From NCBI RefSeq assembly GCF_011077955.1, contig NZ_JAALBX010000003.1, positions 248,001 through 312,000 on the forward strand: a stretch of DNA of 64,000 nt, written 5' to 3'. Of this stretch, positions 19,359 to 27,325 are shown piece by piece. Position 1 is the stretch's first letter. Every line of letters starts with the position of its first letter. The notes beneath the pieces were generated by a model that had not been told where the DNA came from, ran no database searches, and was given only the letters and a program-made list of their open reading frames with translations. Both the position numbers and the translations under genes were made by a program. The DNA is from Citrobacter freundii. GTDB lineage: Bacteria; Pseudomonadota; Gammaproteobacteria; Enterobacterales; Enterobacteriaceae.

Positions 19359-20240
19359 TTAAAGTGTTCCCGTACCGCCGTCGGAGCACCATACCTGGCC
19401 GGAGGCAAAGGAGCTTTCATCAGAGGCGAAAGTGACATACAGCGGCGCAATCTCGGCAGGCTGGCCAGGGCGTCCCAGCGGCGCGGACTCACCGAACTGC
19501 ATGACTTTTTCTTGCGGTTGGCCGCCGCTGGACTGTAATGGCGTCCAGTAAGGTCCTGGCGCGACGGCATTCACCCGAATACCTTTTTTACCCAACTGTT
19601 TTGCCAGTGACTTCGTAAACGCGACGTTACAGGCTTTGGTCTGCGCATAGTCCAGCAGGATTTCGCTAGGCTTAAACGCCTGCACCGAAGAGGTATTAAT
19701 GATCACGGCGCCTTCCTGAAGATGCGGCACCGCCGCTTTGGTTATCCAGAACGGAGCATAGACGTTGGTTTTAAAGGTATCGTCGAAGGCTTCTGTGGTG
19801 AGTTCTTCAATCGATTCGCAATATTGTTGACGACCCGCGTTATTCACCAGAATATCGAGACCGCCTAATTCTTGCACCGCTCTTTCAACTAATTGCTGAC
19901 AAAATGATTCGGAGCGGATATCGCCTGGAATAGCGATGGCCTTTTTCCCTTCGGCAGAAATTAATGCGATAACCGCAGCGGCATCGGTTTCTTCTTCCGG
20001 CAAATAATTAATGGCGACATCGGCACCTTCGCGTGCAAAAGCAATCGCCACCGCCCGTCCAATACCTGAATCACCGCCGGTAATTAAGGCTTTTTTTCCT
20101 TCCAGTTTACCCGAGCCGATATAACTGGTTTCACCATGATCGGGAATTGGCTTCATTTCTGATGCCAGGCCTGGCGCTTTTTGCGGTTGTTCTGCAAAAG
20201 GAGGACGAGGATAGTGAAGGTGTTTTTTATCATTAATCAT
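19359..20240 (-). CDS. SDR-family oxidoreductase (YghA-like)
   Basis: 293-residue classical short-chain dehydrogenase with an N-terminal extension of about 45 residues, as in E. coli YghA and Bacillus general-stress SDRs. Cofactor motif TGGDSGIGRA at about 54-63, NNAGRQQ further on, and the catalytic Ser-Tyr-Lys in NTSSVQAF...YAQTK. The substrate is unknown. It begins MINDKKHLHYPRPPF and is the first gene of a likely two-gene unit with the downstream GH15 gene. It diverges from the MerR-like gene at 20757 across a 0.5-kb spacer, so that regulator is a candidate controller. Confidence 0.86.
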   Translation of the reverse strand: MINDKKHLHYPRPPFAEQPQKAPGLASEMKPIPDHGETSYIGSGKLEGKKALITGGDSGIGRAVAIAFAREGADVAINYLPEEETDAAAVIALISAEGKKAIAIPGDIRSESFCQQLVERAVQELGGLDILVNNAGRQQYCESIEELTTEAFDDTFKTNVYAPFWITKAAVPHLQEGAVIINTSSVQAFKPSEILLDYAQTKACNVAFTKSLAKQLGKKGIRVNAVAPGPYWTPLQSSGGQPQEKVMQFGESAPLGRPGQPAEIAPLYVTFASDESSFASGQVWCSDGGTGTL

Positions 20241-20756
20241 GTTACGCGTCTCGTTTTCTGTCAGGACTATTAAAGGTAGTCAGTAATAGACGAGCCCGCG
20301 AACCCTTTTAATAAATAATCAGAATTTTAAACCTTTTTACACTTATATTCTTGAGTTTTGGCTGAAATGAACTAAAAGAAAATAGGGTGTCTTGAAAAAA
20401 CGCATCCCGCAAAACAAGAGAGGGATTAATGGCACAAGGTAACTGTGGGATTGGTGATTTGAGTGCTGTTAAGTGTCAGTAAAAATCAAAAATAAAGACA
20501 TCATTGAATAGATTTACAAATATATTCTTCGGCTTAACATTAAAACCATCGCAAAAAAGCACGCTTATTTTAATATATAGTGCATCATATATCTTGAGGT
20601 GATTATAACTCCCTGTATTGCAATCATTATTAATATTGAATAATTATAATTTTCCCGTCCAGGAAATAATCCTATATTTTTAATTTTATAAGGCACACAA
20701 TGGTCATCCATCCCCGGATTAAATCCGAAGGCCATTCCCCTCATTAAGGGGTATTA
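20241..20756. promoter_or_regulatory. Divergent spacer between SDR and MerR-like genes
   Basis: AT-rich and without a supported ORF. CCCCTCATTAAGGGG just ahead of the 20757 start is a small inverted repeat that also provides the ribosome site (AAGGGG). No sharp MerR-type dyad with a 19-20-bp promoter spacer was found. Confidence 0.4.
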
Positions 20757-21500
20757 ATGAAAACATTTTCAACCGAAGCGATTTGCGCGATAACCGGTAG
20801 TCATCCTGCCTGTATACGCCGCTGGTCGAAAGCGGGATTAATCACTATTCAACATGCTCAGGCTGGATGGAAGAGTGATCAAATCGTCGATATTTACCGT
20901 GTCGTTAATCTTGTTGCAAGCGGAGCGACATTAAAAGAAATCCGTCACTGGCAAATAGCCGGAAAGCAGACCTTTACGCCTGGTTGGCCTGCCCATCGCG
21001 GCGAATTATTGTGGCAACTCGAATATGGTTCTGACCGTTCGCTGGCGCGCGCGATGCGCCAGATTGACCATGATTATTGCGGCGATGACTATATTTATCG
21101 GGTATTACGGCCATTAAATAAATGGCTGCGTGAAGATAATCGCCCGGGTGCGCAAAATCGTCTGACGCGTTTTCACGCGGCAGTATTACACCGCGCCCAT
21201 TGTGTAATGCGTCATGCCAAAAGAAATAATATGGTACCGGTTTTCCTTGAGGCGATTAGCGTAAGTGACGAGACGGATGTCTGGCTCGAAGCGATTCGAC
21301 TAACACGCCAGGGATTTAAGGTCGAGCTTGCTAACCCTGCCACGGATAAGCCTGACATGGAGAGTTTGCCGTATGAACACCACTTGTTATGGTGTGCCAC
21401 CGGAATAAGTTCTTCACACCACAGCGCGTTTTTGAAAAAACTCGATGCGGGTGAACCTATTCGTCTTTGTGGTCCTGATACTCGTATCACGCTGTCATGA
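20757..21500 (+). CDS. MerR-like regulator of the MlrA/BluR type
   Basis: 247 residues with an N-terminal MerR-type winged helix-turn-helix (FSTEAICAITGSHPACIRRWSKAGLI, then IVDIYRVVNLVASGATLKEIRHW) and a long C-terminal domain. The size and layout match E. coli BluR (YcgE) and MlrA, whose C-terminal domains are cobalamin-binding-like. The B12-binding DxHxxG motif is not seen. In E. coli BluR is antagonised by the BLUF-EAL protein BluF; here a BLUF-EAL gene lies 3.3 kb away, making a functional link plausible but unproven. AAGGGG precedes the ATG. A terminator follows directly. Confidence 0.72.
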   Translation: MKTFSTEAICAITGSHPACIRRWSKAGLITIQHAQAGWKSDQIVDIYRVVNLVASGATLKEIRHWQIAGKQTFTPGWPAHRGELLWQLEYGSDRSLARAMRQIDHDYCGDDYIYRVLRPLNKWLREDNRPGAQNRLTRFHAAVLHRAHCVMRHAKRNNMVPVFLEAISVSDETDVWLEAIRLTRQGFKVELANPATDKPDMESLPYEHHLLWCATGISSSHHSAFLKKLDAGEPIRLCGPDTRITLS

Positions 21501-21501
21501 T

Positions 21502-21525
21502 AGTGCAGCGAGAGCACTCCTTTTC
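21502..21525 (+). terminator. Terminator of the MerR-like gene
   Basis: AGTGC-AGCGAGA-GCACT followed by CCTTTTCTG, two bases past the stop codon. The stem is short (5 bp), so strength is uncertain. Confidence 0.6.
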
Positions 21526-22012
21526 TGTAAACCTGTAGTATAAGCTGGCGATAGTATTTGTCGGCTTGCTGCTGCGTTATTCTTTTACTGACACTTCCTG
21601 ACTGCAATAAAATCACTGCCTGACGACCTAATCGTCTGGGGTCGCGTCTGTTTCGTAAAATGTTATTTCTCCCTACCGCCCTCATTCTTAGGCGTGGAGC
21701 CTGCGTTAAAGCGAAGCGGCTAATCGTAAAATAAAGCGAAAGAAATACGCTTTTTGGCTTTTGCACCATAGAAACCCCCTCACCGCCACTCCCCCTTTTG
21801 CAAATAACAACCGCCTGCGAACGCGCTGAAAATGAGAGCGGCCAATACCATAAGCTGCTGATAGAAAGGTTATTTAGCAAGCTTAATAACGCTTTTAATA
21901 ACCATTAATTGTTTGAAGTCTGACCTGCCGTTACTGTTTGCCTCTCGAAAAGGTGCTTCGAATCGGGATTATCCCGTTGGTAAGGAGTCAATCACTTAAC
22001 AATTAGCGTATT
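21526..22012. other. Non-coding spacer ahead of the NlpC gene
   Basis: No gene supported on the plus strand. A minus-strand frame (21212-21880) runs through it and antisense into the MerR-like gene; it is discussed among the rejected items. The promoter of the 22013 gene must lie here. Confidence 0.5.
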
Positions 22013-22528
22013 ATGTTTAAACTATTCTCTTTCTTTTTTTTGGTTGTTATTTCACAGGCAGCCTGCGCTTCGCAGTCACCGGTTTCTTTATATTCCTATT
22101 CACATTATCCCCGGTTTAATACCAGCAATACTTTTATTGCGCGTGATATGTCAAACCAGTTATTGAAAGCGCGATTATTGAAACAGTACAACGCGTGGAA
22201 AGGCACCCGTTACCATATGGGGGGGAGCAGCCACCGTGGCGTGGATTGTTCCGCGCTGATGCAGCATCTCTTTTCTGAATCGATGGCGCTTTCGCTCCCG
22301 CGTACCACGTCTGAGCAAATGCACCGCGGTAAAGCCGTCACCCGTCGTGAATTAAAACCCGGCGATTTGGTGTTCTTCCAGACGGGTCGCCGTCAACGTC
22401 ATGTGGGCGTATTTATCGGGGGAGATGAATTTATCCACGCCTCAACCAGCCAGGGGGTGACTATCTCGTCACTGAATAATGACTACTGGCGTAGCCATTA
22501 TCAGGCCGCTCGCCGCGTAGCGGTATAA
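22013..22528 (+). CDS. NlpC/P60 peptidoglycan hydrolase, exported
   Basis: 171 residues with a signal peptide (MFKLFSFFFLVVISQAACA) and an NlpC/P60 domain from about residue 55. Catalytic Cys is in GVDCSALMQ, with His in RHVGVFIGG and a second polar/His position in FIHASTSQG. Size and architecture resemble E. coli MepS (Spr) and NlpC, which cleave the D-Glu-mDAP or mDAP-D-Ala peptide bonds of murein. The Cys near the signal end (QAAC) is a poor lipobox, so a soluble periplasmic form is more likely. Single gene, convergent with acpT 14 bp downstream. Confidence 0.85.
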   Translation: MFKLFSFFFLVVISQAACASQSPVSLYSYSHYPRFNTSNTFIARDMSNQLLKARLLKQYNAWKGTRYHMGGSSHRGVDCSALMQHLFSESMALSLPRTTSEQMHRGKAVTRRELKPGDLVFFQTGRRQRHVGVFIGGDEFIHASTSQGVTISSLNNDYWRSHYQAARRVAV

Positions 22529-22542
22529 CCGGCGGGTTACGC

Positions 22543-23145
22543 TCAGGTCATGGTTAGCACGGCAAGGTCAAACGGGTGTGCGGCGCAAACCGCGATGACG
22601 CACGGGTGTTGGTGGTGCCAGCGCGTATACAGATTATGCGCGTTCAGCGCCGACGCGGAGACATCCAGCGCCGCCATGTCCCAGACGCTGCCGCCGCGTT
22701 GCTTCAGCACAGCTTCGCGCAGCGTCCAGCCGTGCCAGAAAGCGCAGAGCTGCTCGGTTTCTGGCAATGCTTTCAGGCGTTGTAATTCAGCTGCGCCAAA
22801 ATAGTCCTGCGCAATACGCGGCCACGTTTTGCGCGGGCGCTCGATTTCGATATCCACGCCGACGGGCGCGAACGCATCAATGGCGAGCACAATCTCATTG
22901 CCGCTGTGGCTGATATTGAAGAAGGGCGCGCCGGTGCGCGTGAAAGCCGGTTTGCCATGATGATTGTATGTGAGCGCTTGCAAACTCTCATCAGGGCAGT
23001 GCGCGGCGAGCATGACGCGGCCCGCCAAAAAAGGTTGACGACGCGGGCCATCAGGGGCCGCCGCGCTAACACTCGCGGGTAACCAGCGCGCCACAACGTC
23101 AGGCGCGCTTAACGCAGCAATGTCACCTGTTACCAGCGTTACCAT
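22543..23145 (-). CDS. acpT: 4'-phosphopantetheinyl transferase AcpT
   Basis: Transfers phosphopantetheine from CoA to the active Ser of acyl carrier proteins. 200 residues of the Sfp/AcpT type, with the metal-binding GVDIEIERPRK and the FWHGWTLREAVLK motif. It is the last gene of the APE operon, 3 bp after apeR, so its natural substrates are almost certainly the two carrier proteins ApeE and ApeF. In E. coli K-12 acpT lies beside yhhT with no such partners; De Lay and Cronan described that arrangement as an orphaning by genome rearrangement, and this locus shows the intact setting. Confidence 0.9.
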   Translation of the reverse strand: MVTLVTGDIAALSAPDVVARWLPASVSAAAPDGPRRQPFLAGRVMLAAHCPDESLQALTYNHHGKPAFTRTGAPFFNISHSGNEIVLAIDAFAPVGVDIEIERPRKTWPRIAQDYFGAAELQRLKALPETEQLCAFWHGWTLREAVLKQRGGSVWDMAALDVSASALNAHNLYTRWHHQHPCVIAVCAAHPFDLAVLTMT

Positions 23146-23148
23146 GGT

Positions 23149-24378
23149 TTATGACCAGCGGCGGATGACCAGCGACGTATTGATGCCGCCAAAGGCGAAG
23201 TTGTTGGTTTGCAGAAACTCGCAATCGACATGGCGCGCTTCGCCCATGATGTAATCCAGCGCACCGCACTGATCGTCGGGCTGATTGAGATTGAGCGTCG
23301 GGGCAAACCAGCCTTCGCGCATCATTTCAAGGCTCATCCAGGCTTCCAGCGCGCCGCAGGCGCCAAGGGTATGCCCGAAATAGCTTTTCAGTGATGAAAT
23401 CGGAACATGCGCGCCGAACAGCGCTTCAGTCGCCTGGCTTTCGGCGATATCGCCGCGATCTGTCGCTGTACCGTGAGCGCTGATATACCCAATATCCCGC
23501 GGCCCGAGACCCGCCATTTTCAGCGCTTTTTCAATGCAAATCTGCATGGTTTCTTGCTGGGGTTGGGTGATATGCGCCGCATCGCAGTTGGTGGCAAAGC
23601 TGACAATTTCACCGTAAATCGTGGCGCCGCGCGCACGGGCGTGTTCCAGTTCTTCCAGAATCAACGTGCCTGCGCCTTCGCCAATCACCAGTCCATCACG
23701 GTTTTTATCAAACGGCGACGGCGTGGTTTTTGGCGCATCGTTGCGCTGACTGGTGGCGAACAGCGTATCAAACACCGCCGCTTCCGACGGGCACAGCTCT
23801 TCCGCGCCGCCTGCCACCATCACCGTCTGGTAACCGTGGCGGATAGCTTCCCAGGCATAACCAATCGCCTGGCTGCCGGAGGTACAGGCGCTGGAGGTGG
23901 GGATCACCCGGCCTTTCAGACCGAAGAACAGGCCGGTATTCACCGCAGTGGTGTGCGGCATCATCTGCACATAGGTTGTGCCGGTAATGTTATTGGTGTG
24001 CTTTTCAGTCAGCATAGTGGCAAATTCGCTCACCGGGCCGGTACTGCCGGTGGAGGAGCCATAGGCTATCCCGGTTTCACCGTTAGTGAGCACTTCCTCA
24101 CCAATCAACCCTGCTTGCTCAAGCGCCAGTTCAGTGGCGCGGGTCGACATCAGCGAGACGCGGCCCATGGAGCGAATACGCTTACGGGTGTAATGCGCCG
24201 GCAGCGCAAAATCATCGATGGGCGCGCCCAGCAGGGTGTGCAGCCCGTCATACACTTGCCATTCCGGCATCTGACGCACCGCGTTTTCGCCAAGTTTTAA
24301 CCGGGCGGCCACGTGTTGCCAGGTTTCGCCAAACGCGGTGACGCCGGCCATACCGGTAATAACGACGCGACGTGTCAT
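23149..24378 (-). CDS. apeR: APE beta-ketoacyl-ACP synthase (ApeR)
   Basis: 409-residue FabF-type ketosynthase with complete Cys-His-His: Cys in SSACTSGSQ, His in SAHGTATDRGD, His in YFGHTLGACG. In the E. coli CFT073 APE pathway this position of the operon is ApeR, a stand-alone ketosynthase thought to help initiate polyene synthesis, separate from the elongating ApeO-ApeC pair. It overlaps apeQ by 4 bp and precedes acpT. Letters in this cluster are assigned by gene order and domain, from memory of the CFT073 cluster. Confidence 0.88.
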   Translation of the reverse strand: MTRRVVITGMAGVTAFGETWQHVAARLKLGENAVRQMPEWQVYDGLHTLLGAPIDDFALPAHYTRKRIRSMGRVSLMSTRATELALEQAGLIGEEVLTNGETGIAYGSSTGSTGPVSEFATMLTEKHTNNITGTTYVQMMPHTTAVNTGLFFGLKGRVIPTSSACTSGSQAIGYAWEAIRHGYQTVMVAGGAEELCPSEAAVFDTLFATSQRNDAPKTTPSPFDKNRDGLVIGEGAGTLILEELEHARARGATIYGEIVSFATNCDAAHITQPQQETMQICIEKALKMAGLGPRDIGYISAHGTATDRGDIAESQATEALFGAHVPISSLKSYFGHTLGACGALEAWMSLEMMREGWFAPTLNLNQPDDQCGALDYIMGEARHVDCEFLQTNNFAFGGINTSLVIRRWS

Positions 24379-25106
24379 AACATGCCTCCGTTTACAGAGA
24401 TAACCTGGCGGGTGACGTAACCGGCGATATCCGACATCAGGTAGCTGGCGAGCCCGGCGACTTCGTCCGCCTGGCCCATGCGCTTCATGGGGATAATGCT
24501 CATCGCTTCTTTCAGCGCGGCTTCTTCCATCTCAATCATCCCGGTGTCGATAAGGCCCGGAGCAATGCAGTTAACGGTAATTTTGCGCTTCGCCAGCTCG
24601 ATAGCGAGCGCTTTGGTCGCGCCGATAATCCCGGCTTTGGCGGCGCTGTAGTTCACCTGACCACGGTTGCCCATGATGCCGGAAACTGACGACAGGGTGA
24701 TAATGCGCCCGCCGCTGCGCAGGCCTATCATCGGCATCACGCAGGGGTGGATCACGTTATAGAAACTGTCGAGGTTGGTGTGGATAACGCTATCCCAGTC
24801 CTCGTCGCTCAGCGCCGGGAAAGCGCCGTCGCGGGCAATACCGGCATTGCTTACAACGCCATACCACGCGCCATTGGTCTCGATATCCTGTTCAATCACC
24901 GCACGGCACTGCTCGCGATTACCCACGTCAAAACGGAGTACGCGGCCCTTGCCGCCTGCCGAAACGATCTGCGCCAGAGTTTCCTGCGCGCCAGCTTCAT
25001 CGCGATGGTAATGCACGCCGACGGTGAACCCGTCGGCGGCCAGTTTAACGGCGATGGCCCGGCCAATACCTTTACTGGCTCCGGTGACCAGAACTGAACG
25101 ACTCAT
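24375..25106 (-). CDS. apeQ: APE 3-ketoacyl-ACP reductase (ApeQ)
   Basis: 243-residue FabG-type short-chain reductase. NADPH-binding TGASKGIGRAIA at 7-18, NNAG-equivalent SNAGIARDG, catalytic Ser in TLSSVSGIMGNRGQVNYSAAKAG with Tyr and Lys, and the C-terminal GGML. Reduces the beta-keto group in each polyene elongation round; the ApeI/ApeP dehydratases then remove water, and with no enoyl reductase in the cluster the double bonds remain conjugated. Ends overlap apeP (1 bp) and apeR (4 bp). Confidence 0.9.
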   Translation of the reverse strand: MSRSVLVTGASKGIGRAIAVKLAADGFTVGVHYHRDEAGAQETLAQIVSAGGKGRVLRFDVGNREQCRAVIEQDIETNGAWYGVVSNAGIARDGAFPALSDEDWDSVIHTNLDSFYNVIHPCVMPMIGLRSGGRIITLSSVSGIMGNRGQVNYSAAKAGIIGATKALAIELAKRKITVNCIAPGLIDTGMIEMEEAALKEAMSIIPMKRMGQADEVAGLASYLMSDIAGYVTRQVISVNGGML

Positions 25107-25585
25107 TATGGTGATTCCTGGTTAAATAACTGTGCTAATTCAGCGCCATCTGGCTGAAAAGTATTAATACGGCCCGTGGCGACGGGGTGTTCATTGTGGC
25201 AGATAACGGCCTCGAAACTGCCGAAACGGCTGTCCTGCATCAGCAAATGCACCGCAATCTCCAGCGTGGCGTTGGCCGGGAAAAGGTCTATCTTGCACTC
25301 CAGATCGCGCGCCCCCAACACCATGCCCAGCGAAATGCGTTTTTCCCCCTGCTGGTGGCGATGCCAGCCGGACCAGACGCCGACGGTTTGCGCCATAAGT
25401 TCCAGCGCATACCAGCCTGGCAAGCGGCCTTCGCTATCAAGAAAGGGCGTTAGCACGCCACCTTGATTGAGCGACACCTGGCAGCGGGCGCTATCGGCGC
25501 TGACATCCAGCACCGCATCCAGCAAAACCATCGGCGCGTCGTGGGGTAAATAGTCTCCTGGTGCGAGATAACTGCGCATCAACAT
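25106..25585 (-). CDS. apeP: APE 3-hydroxyacyl-ACP dehydratase (ApeP)
   Basis: 159-residue hotdog-fold protein of the FabZ/FabA-like 3-hydroxylacyl-ACP dehydratase group: LPHDAPMVLLDAV near the N-terminus and LPGWYALELMAQTVGVWSGWH for the hot-dog helix. One of two dehydratases in the cluster (the other is ApeI at 32.3 kb). The start overlaps the end of apeO by 7 bp. MLM offers two starts (25585, 25579). Confidence 0.84.
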   Translation of the reverse strand: MLMRSYLAPGDYLPHDAPMVLLDAVLDVSADSARCQVSLNQGGVLTPFLDSEGRLPGWYALELMAQTVGVWSGWHRHQQGEKRISLGMVLGARDLECKIDLFPANATLEIAVHLLMQDSRFGSFEAVICHNEHPVATGRINTFQPDGAELAQLFNQESP

Positions 25586-26745
25586 CTCCCGATAATCAGA
25601 CTGGCGTTATTGCCGCCAAAGGCAAAAGAATTGGACAGGATCGTCGGGCGGGCGAGCGTTGCAGGCGCATGCAGGATCCCGCAGGCAGGCAAACTGTCGT
25701 CAGGCGTGGCATGACGGAAATCCTGAGGCGGTAAAGCGAGCCCGTGTAGCAAAATCAGCGCACTCAGCGCCGCTTCGGTCACGCCTGCGGCACCCAACGT
25801 GTGACCGGTTAAATGCTTGGTGGAACTGCACGGTGTGGTCTCGCCGAAAAGGGTGTTGATCACCTTCGATTCAATCTGGTCGTTAAGCAGTGTCGCGGTG
25901 CCGTGCAGATTGATATAACCAATATCCGACGGCGCCAGTCCGGCATCCTGCAACGCCTGACGAATAGCGCGGATCGCGCCTTCGCCTTCGGGATGCGGCG
26001 CGGAAATATGCCAGGCGTCGCTGGATTCGCCCACGCCCAACAGCGCAAGCGGTTGCGGCTCGCGGGTTAACAGCAACAGGCCCGCCGCCTCGCCGATGGT
26101 AATGCCGCAGCGTTCGCGGGCGAACGGCTGGCAAAGGGCAGTGGAAAAGGATTCCAGGCTGTTGAAACCGTTGACCGGCATTCGGCTAAGGGAATCCGCA
26201 CCGCCGACAATCGCCACATCCACCAGGCCCGCCTCAATCAGACGGCGACCGCTAATAATCGCGCGGGCGCTGGAAGAGCAAGCGGTGGAAAGGGTATAGG
26301 CCGGGCCTGCGAGATCCAGATATTGGCTCAGGAAGCGGGACGGATCGCCAAGCTCCTGCTGATAATAGTGCCAGTTATCATCGCGTTCGCCGTCATGATA
26401 GTGACTGACAAAACGATCGCCTTCATCAAGACCTGAGGTGCTGGTGCCTAAAATGACCGCCACGCGTTCCGCCCCGTAGCGGGAAATCGCCTCATCCACC
26501 TTGTGCTGGATTTGTGAGAGCGCCGCCAATAACAACTGATTATTGCGCGAGCGGTGAGCCGCAAGATGGGCCGGAATGGCGGGCAATTCGCCCTCAACGG
26601 CGCCCAACATCGCCTCGGCGCCATTCGCAAGCCATCCCTGACGCGGCTGCATACCCGGCGCGACGCCCAGCGTCAACTGACGGGCGATATCGTCCAGGGT
26701 GTTGCCCAACGCGTTAACCATGCCGATGGCAGAGATATAAATCAT
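25579..26745 (-). CDS. apeO: APE elongating beta-ketoacyl-ACP synthase (ApeO)
   Basis: About 388 residues, FabB/FabF-type ketosynthase with intact active site: Cys in STACSSSARAI, His in NLHGTATLLND, His in LTGHTLGAAG. In the CFT073 system ApeO forms a heterodimer with the chain-length-factor-like ApeC and performs the repeated malonyl extension. ATG 26745 (MIYISAIGMVNALG) is selected because GGTGA precedes it and the normal KS N-terminus begins here; the open frame extends 18 codons further into the preceding lipoprotein gene. Confidence 0.88.
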   Translation of the reverse strand: MIYISAIGMVNALGNTLDDIARQLTLGVAPGMQPRQGWLANGAEAMLGAVEGELPAIPAHLAAHRSRNNQLLLAALSQIQHKVDEAISRYGAERVAVILGTSTSGLDEGDRFVSHYHDGERDDNWHYYQQELGDPSRFLSQYLDLAGPAYTLSTACSSSARAIISGRRLIEAGLVDVAIVGGADSLSRMPVNGFNSLESFSTALCQPFARERCGITIGEAAGLLLLTREPQPLALLGVGESSDAWHISAPHPEGEGAIRAIRQALQDAGLAPSDIGYINLHGTATLLNDQIESKVINTLFGETTPCSSTKHLTGHTLGAAGVTEAALSALILLHGLALPPQDFRHATPDDSLPACGILHAPATLARPTILSNSFAFGGNNASLIIGRC

Positions 26746-26746
26746 G

Positions 26747-27325
26747 TTATTCACCAAGGTATTGAATGGTGATGTGGTAATGGAATACGTGCTGCTCAAT
26801 GCTTATCGGCTCGCGTTTGCCTTTGCGCAGCAGGTAGGTAATTTCCGTCACGAGCTGACCGTTGTTATCACGCAATTCGCGGCGGTCGCCGATATCGCGA
26901 AGCTGCCAGCCTTTCGGCAACTGTGCTTGCCAGGCGCTGAGCGGCCAGTGGCTGAGCATCACGTCCGCCAGCACCTGGCTTGCCGGAGGAAGTTGCGGCA
27001 CGACAATCGACTGCTCGGTGTGGATCCCGGCCTTATCGTAGGTGACTAAAAACAGGCGGATACCCACGGACGATAGCCCGGCAAGCGAGAGTTTTTGTTC
27101 ATCGGCATTGAGCAATACCAGAAGCGACTGGGTTTGCCCGTTAAAGCGGCCGGTGAGCAACTGCTGTGAGCTCACCGACGGCGTTATGCCAGGCGGCGGG
27201 AGCGTCACCTTTACTCCCGGCTTCAGCCAGGCCTGGGGGCGCGTCTCGGACGGAGTGGAATGGCTGCACCCGGTCAGCCACAGCACCGCAAGCAACAGGC
27301 CAGCACCCCAGATAGTCTGTTTCAT
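26747..27325 (-). CDS. apeN: APE-cluster lipoprotein, DUF3261-like (ApeN)
   Basis: 192-residue predicted outer-membrane lipoprotein: signal MKQTIWGAGLLLAVLWLTGC with Cys20 as the lipidation site. The rest resembles the DUF3261 lipoproteins always found between the exporter and ketosynthase genes of APE clusters. It may serve with the LolA-like protein and MMPL exporter in moving the aryl polyene to the outer membrane; this is inference from context. The start ATG at 27325 overlaps the exporter stop by 4 bp; an upstream extension in the same frame is ignored. Confidence 0.78.
   Translation of the reverse strand: MKQTIWGAGLLLAVLWLTGCSHSTPSETRPQAWLKPGVKVTLPPPGITPSVSSQQLLTGRFNGQTQSLLVLLNADEQKLSLAGLSSVGIRLFLVTYDKAGIHTEQSIVVPQLPPASQVLADVMLSHWPLSAWQAQLPKGWQLRDIGDRRELRDNNGQLVTEITYLLRKGKREPISIEQHVFHYHITIQYLGE

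Noticed and set aside
21212-21880. 222-codon minus-strand frame, with an internal ATG at about 21770 preceded by GAGGGG
   Set aside because: Nearly 300 bases run antisense through the MerR-like gene, composition is not protein-like and nothing is recognised. The internal ribosome-like site is the only point in its favour.
23407-24300. 297-codon plus-strand frame opposite apeR
   Set aside because: Antisense shadow in GC-rich DNA; apeR carries the intact Cys-His-His motifs.
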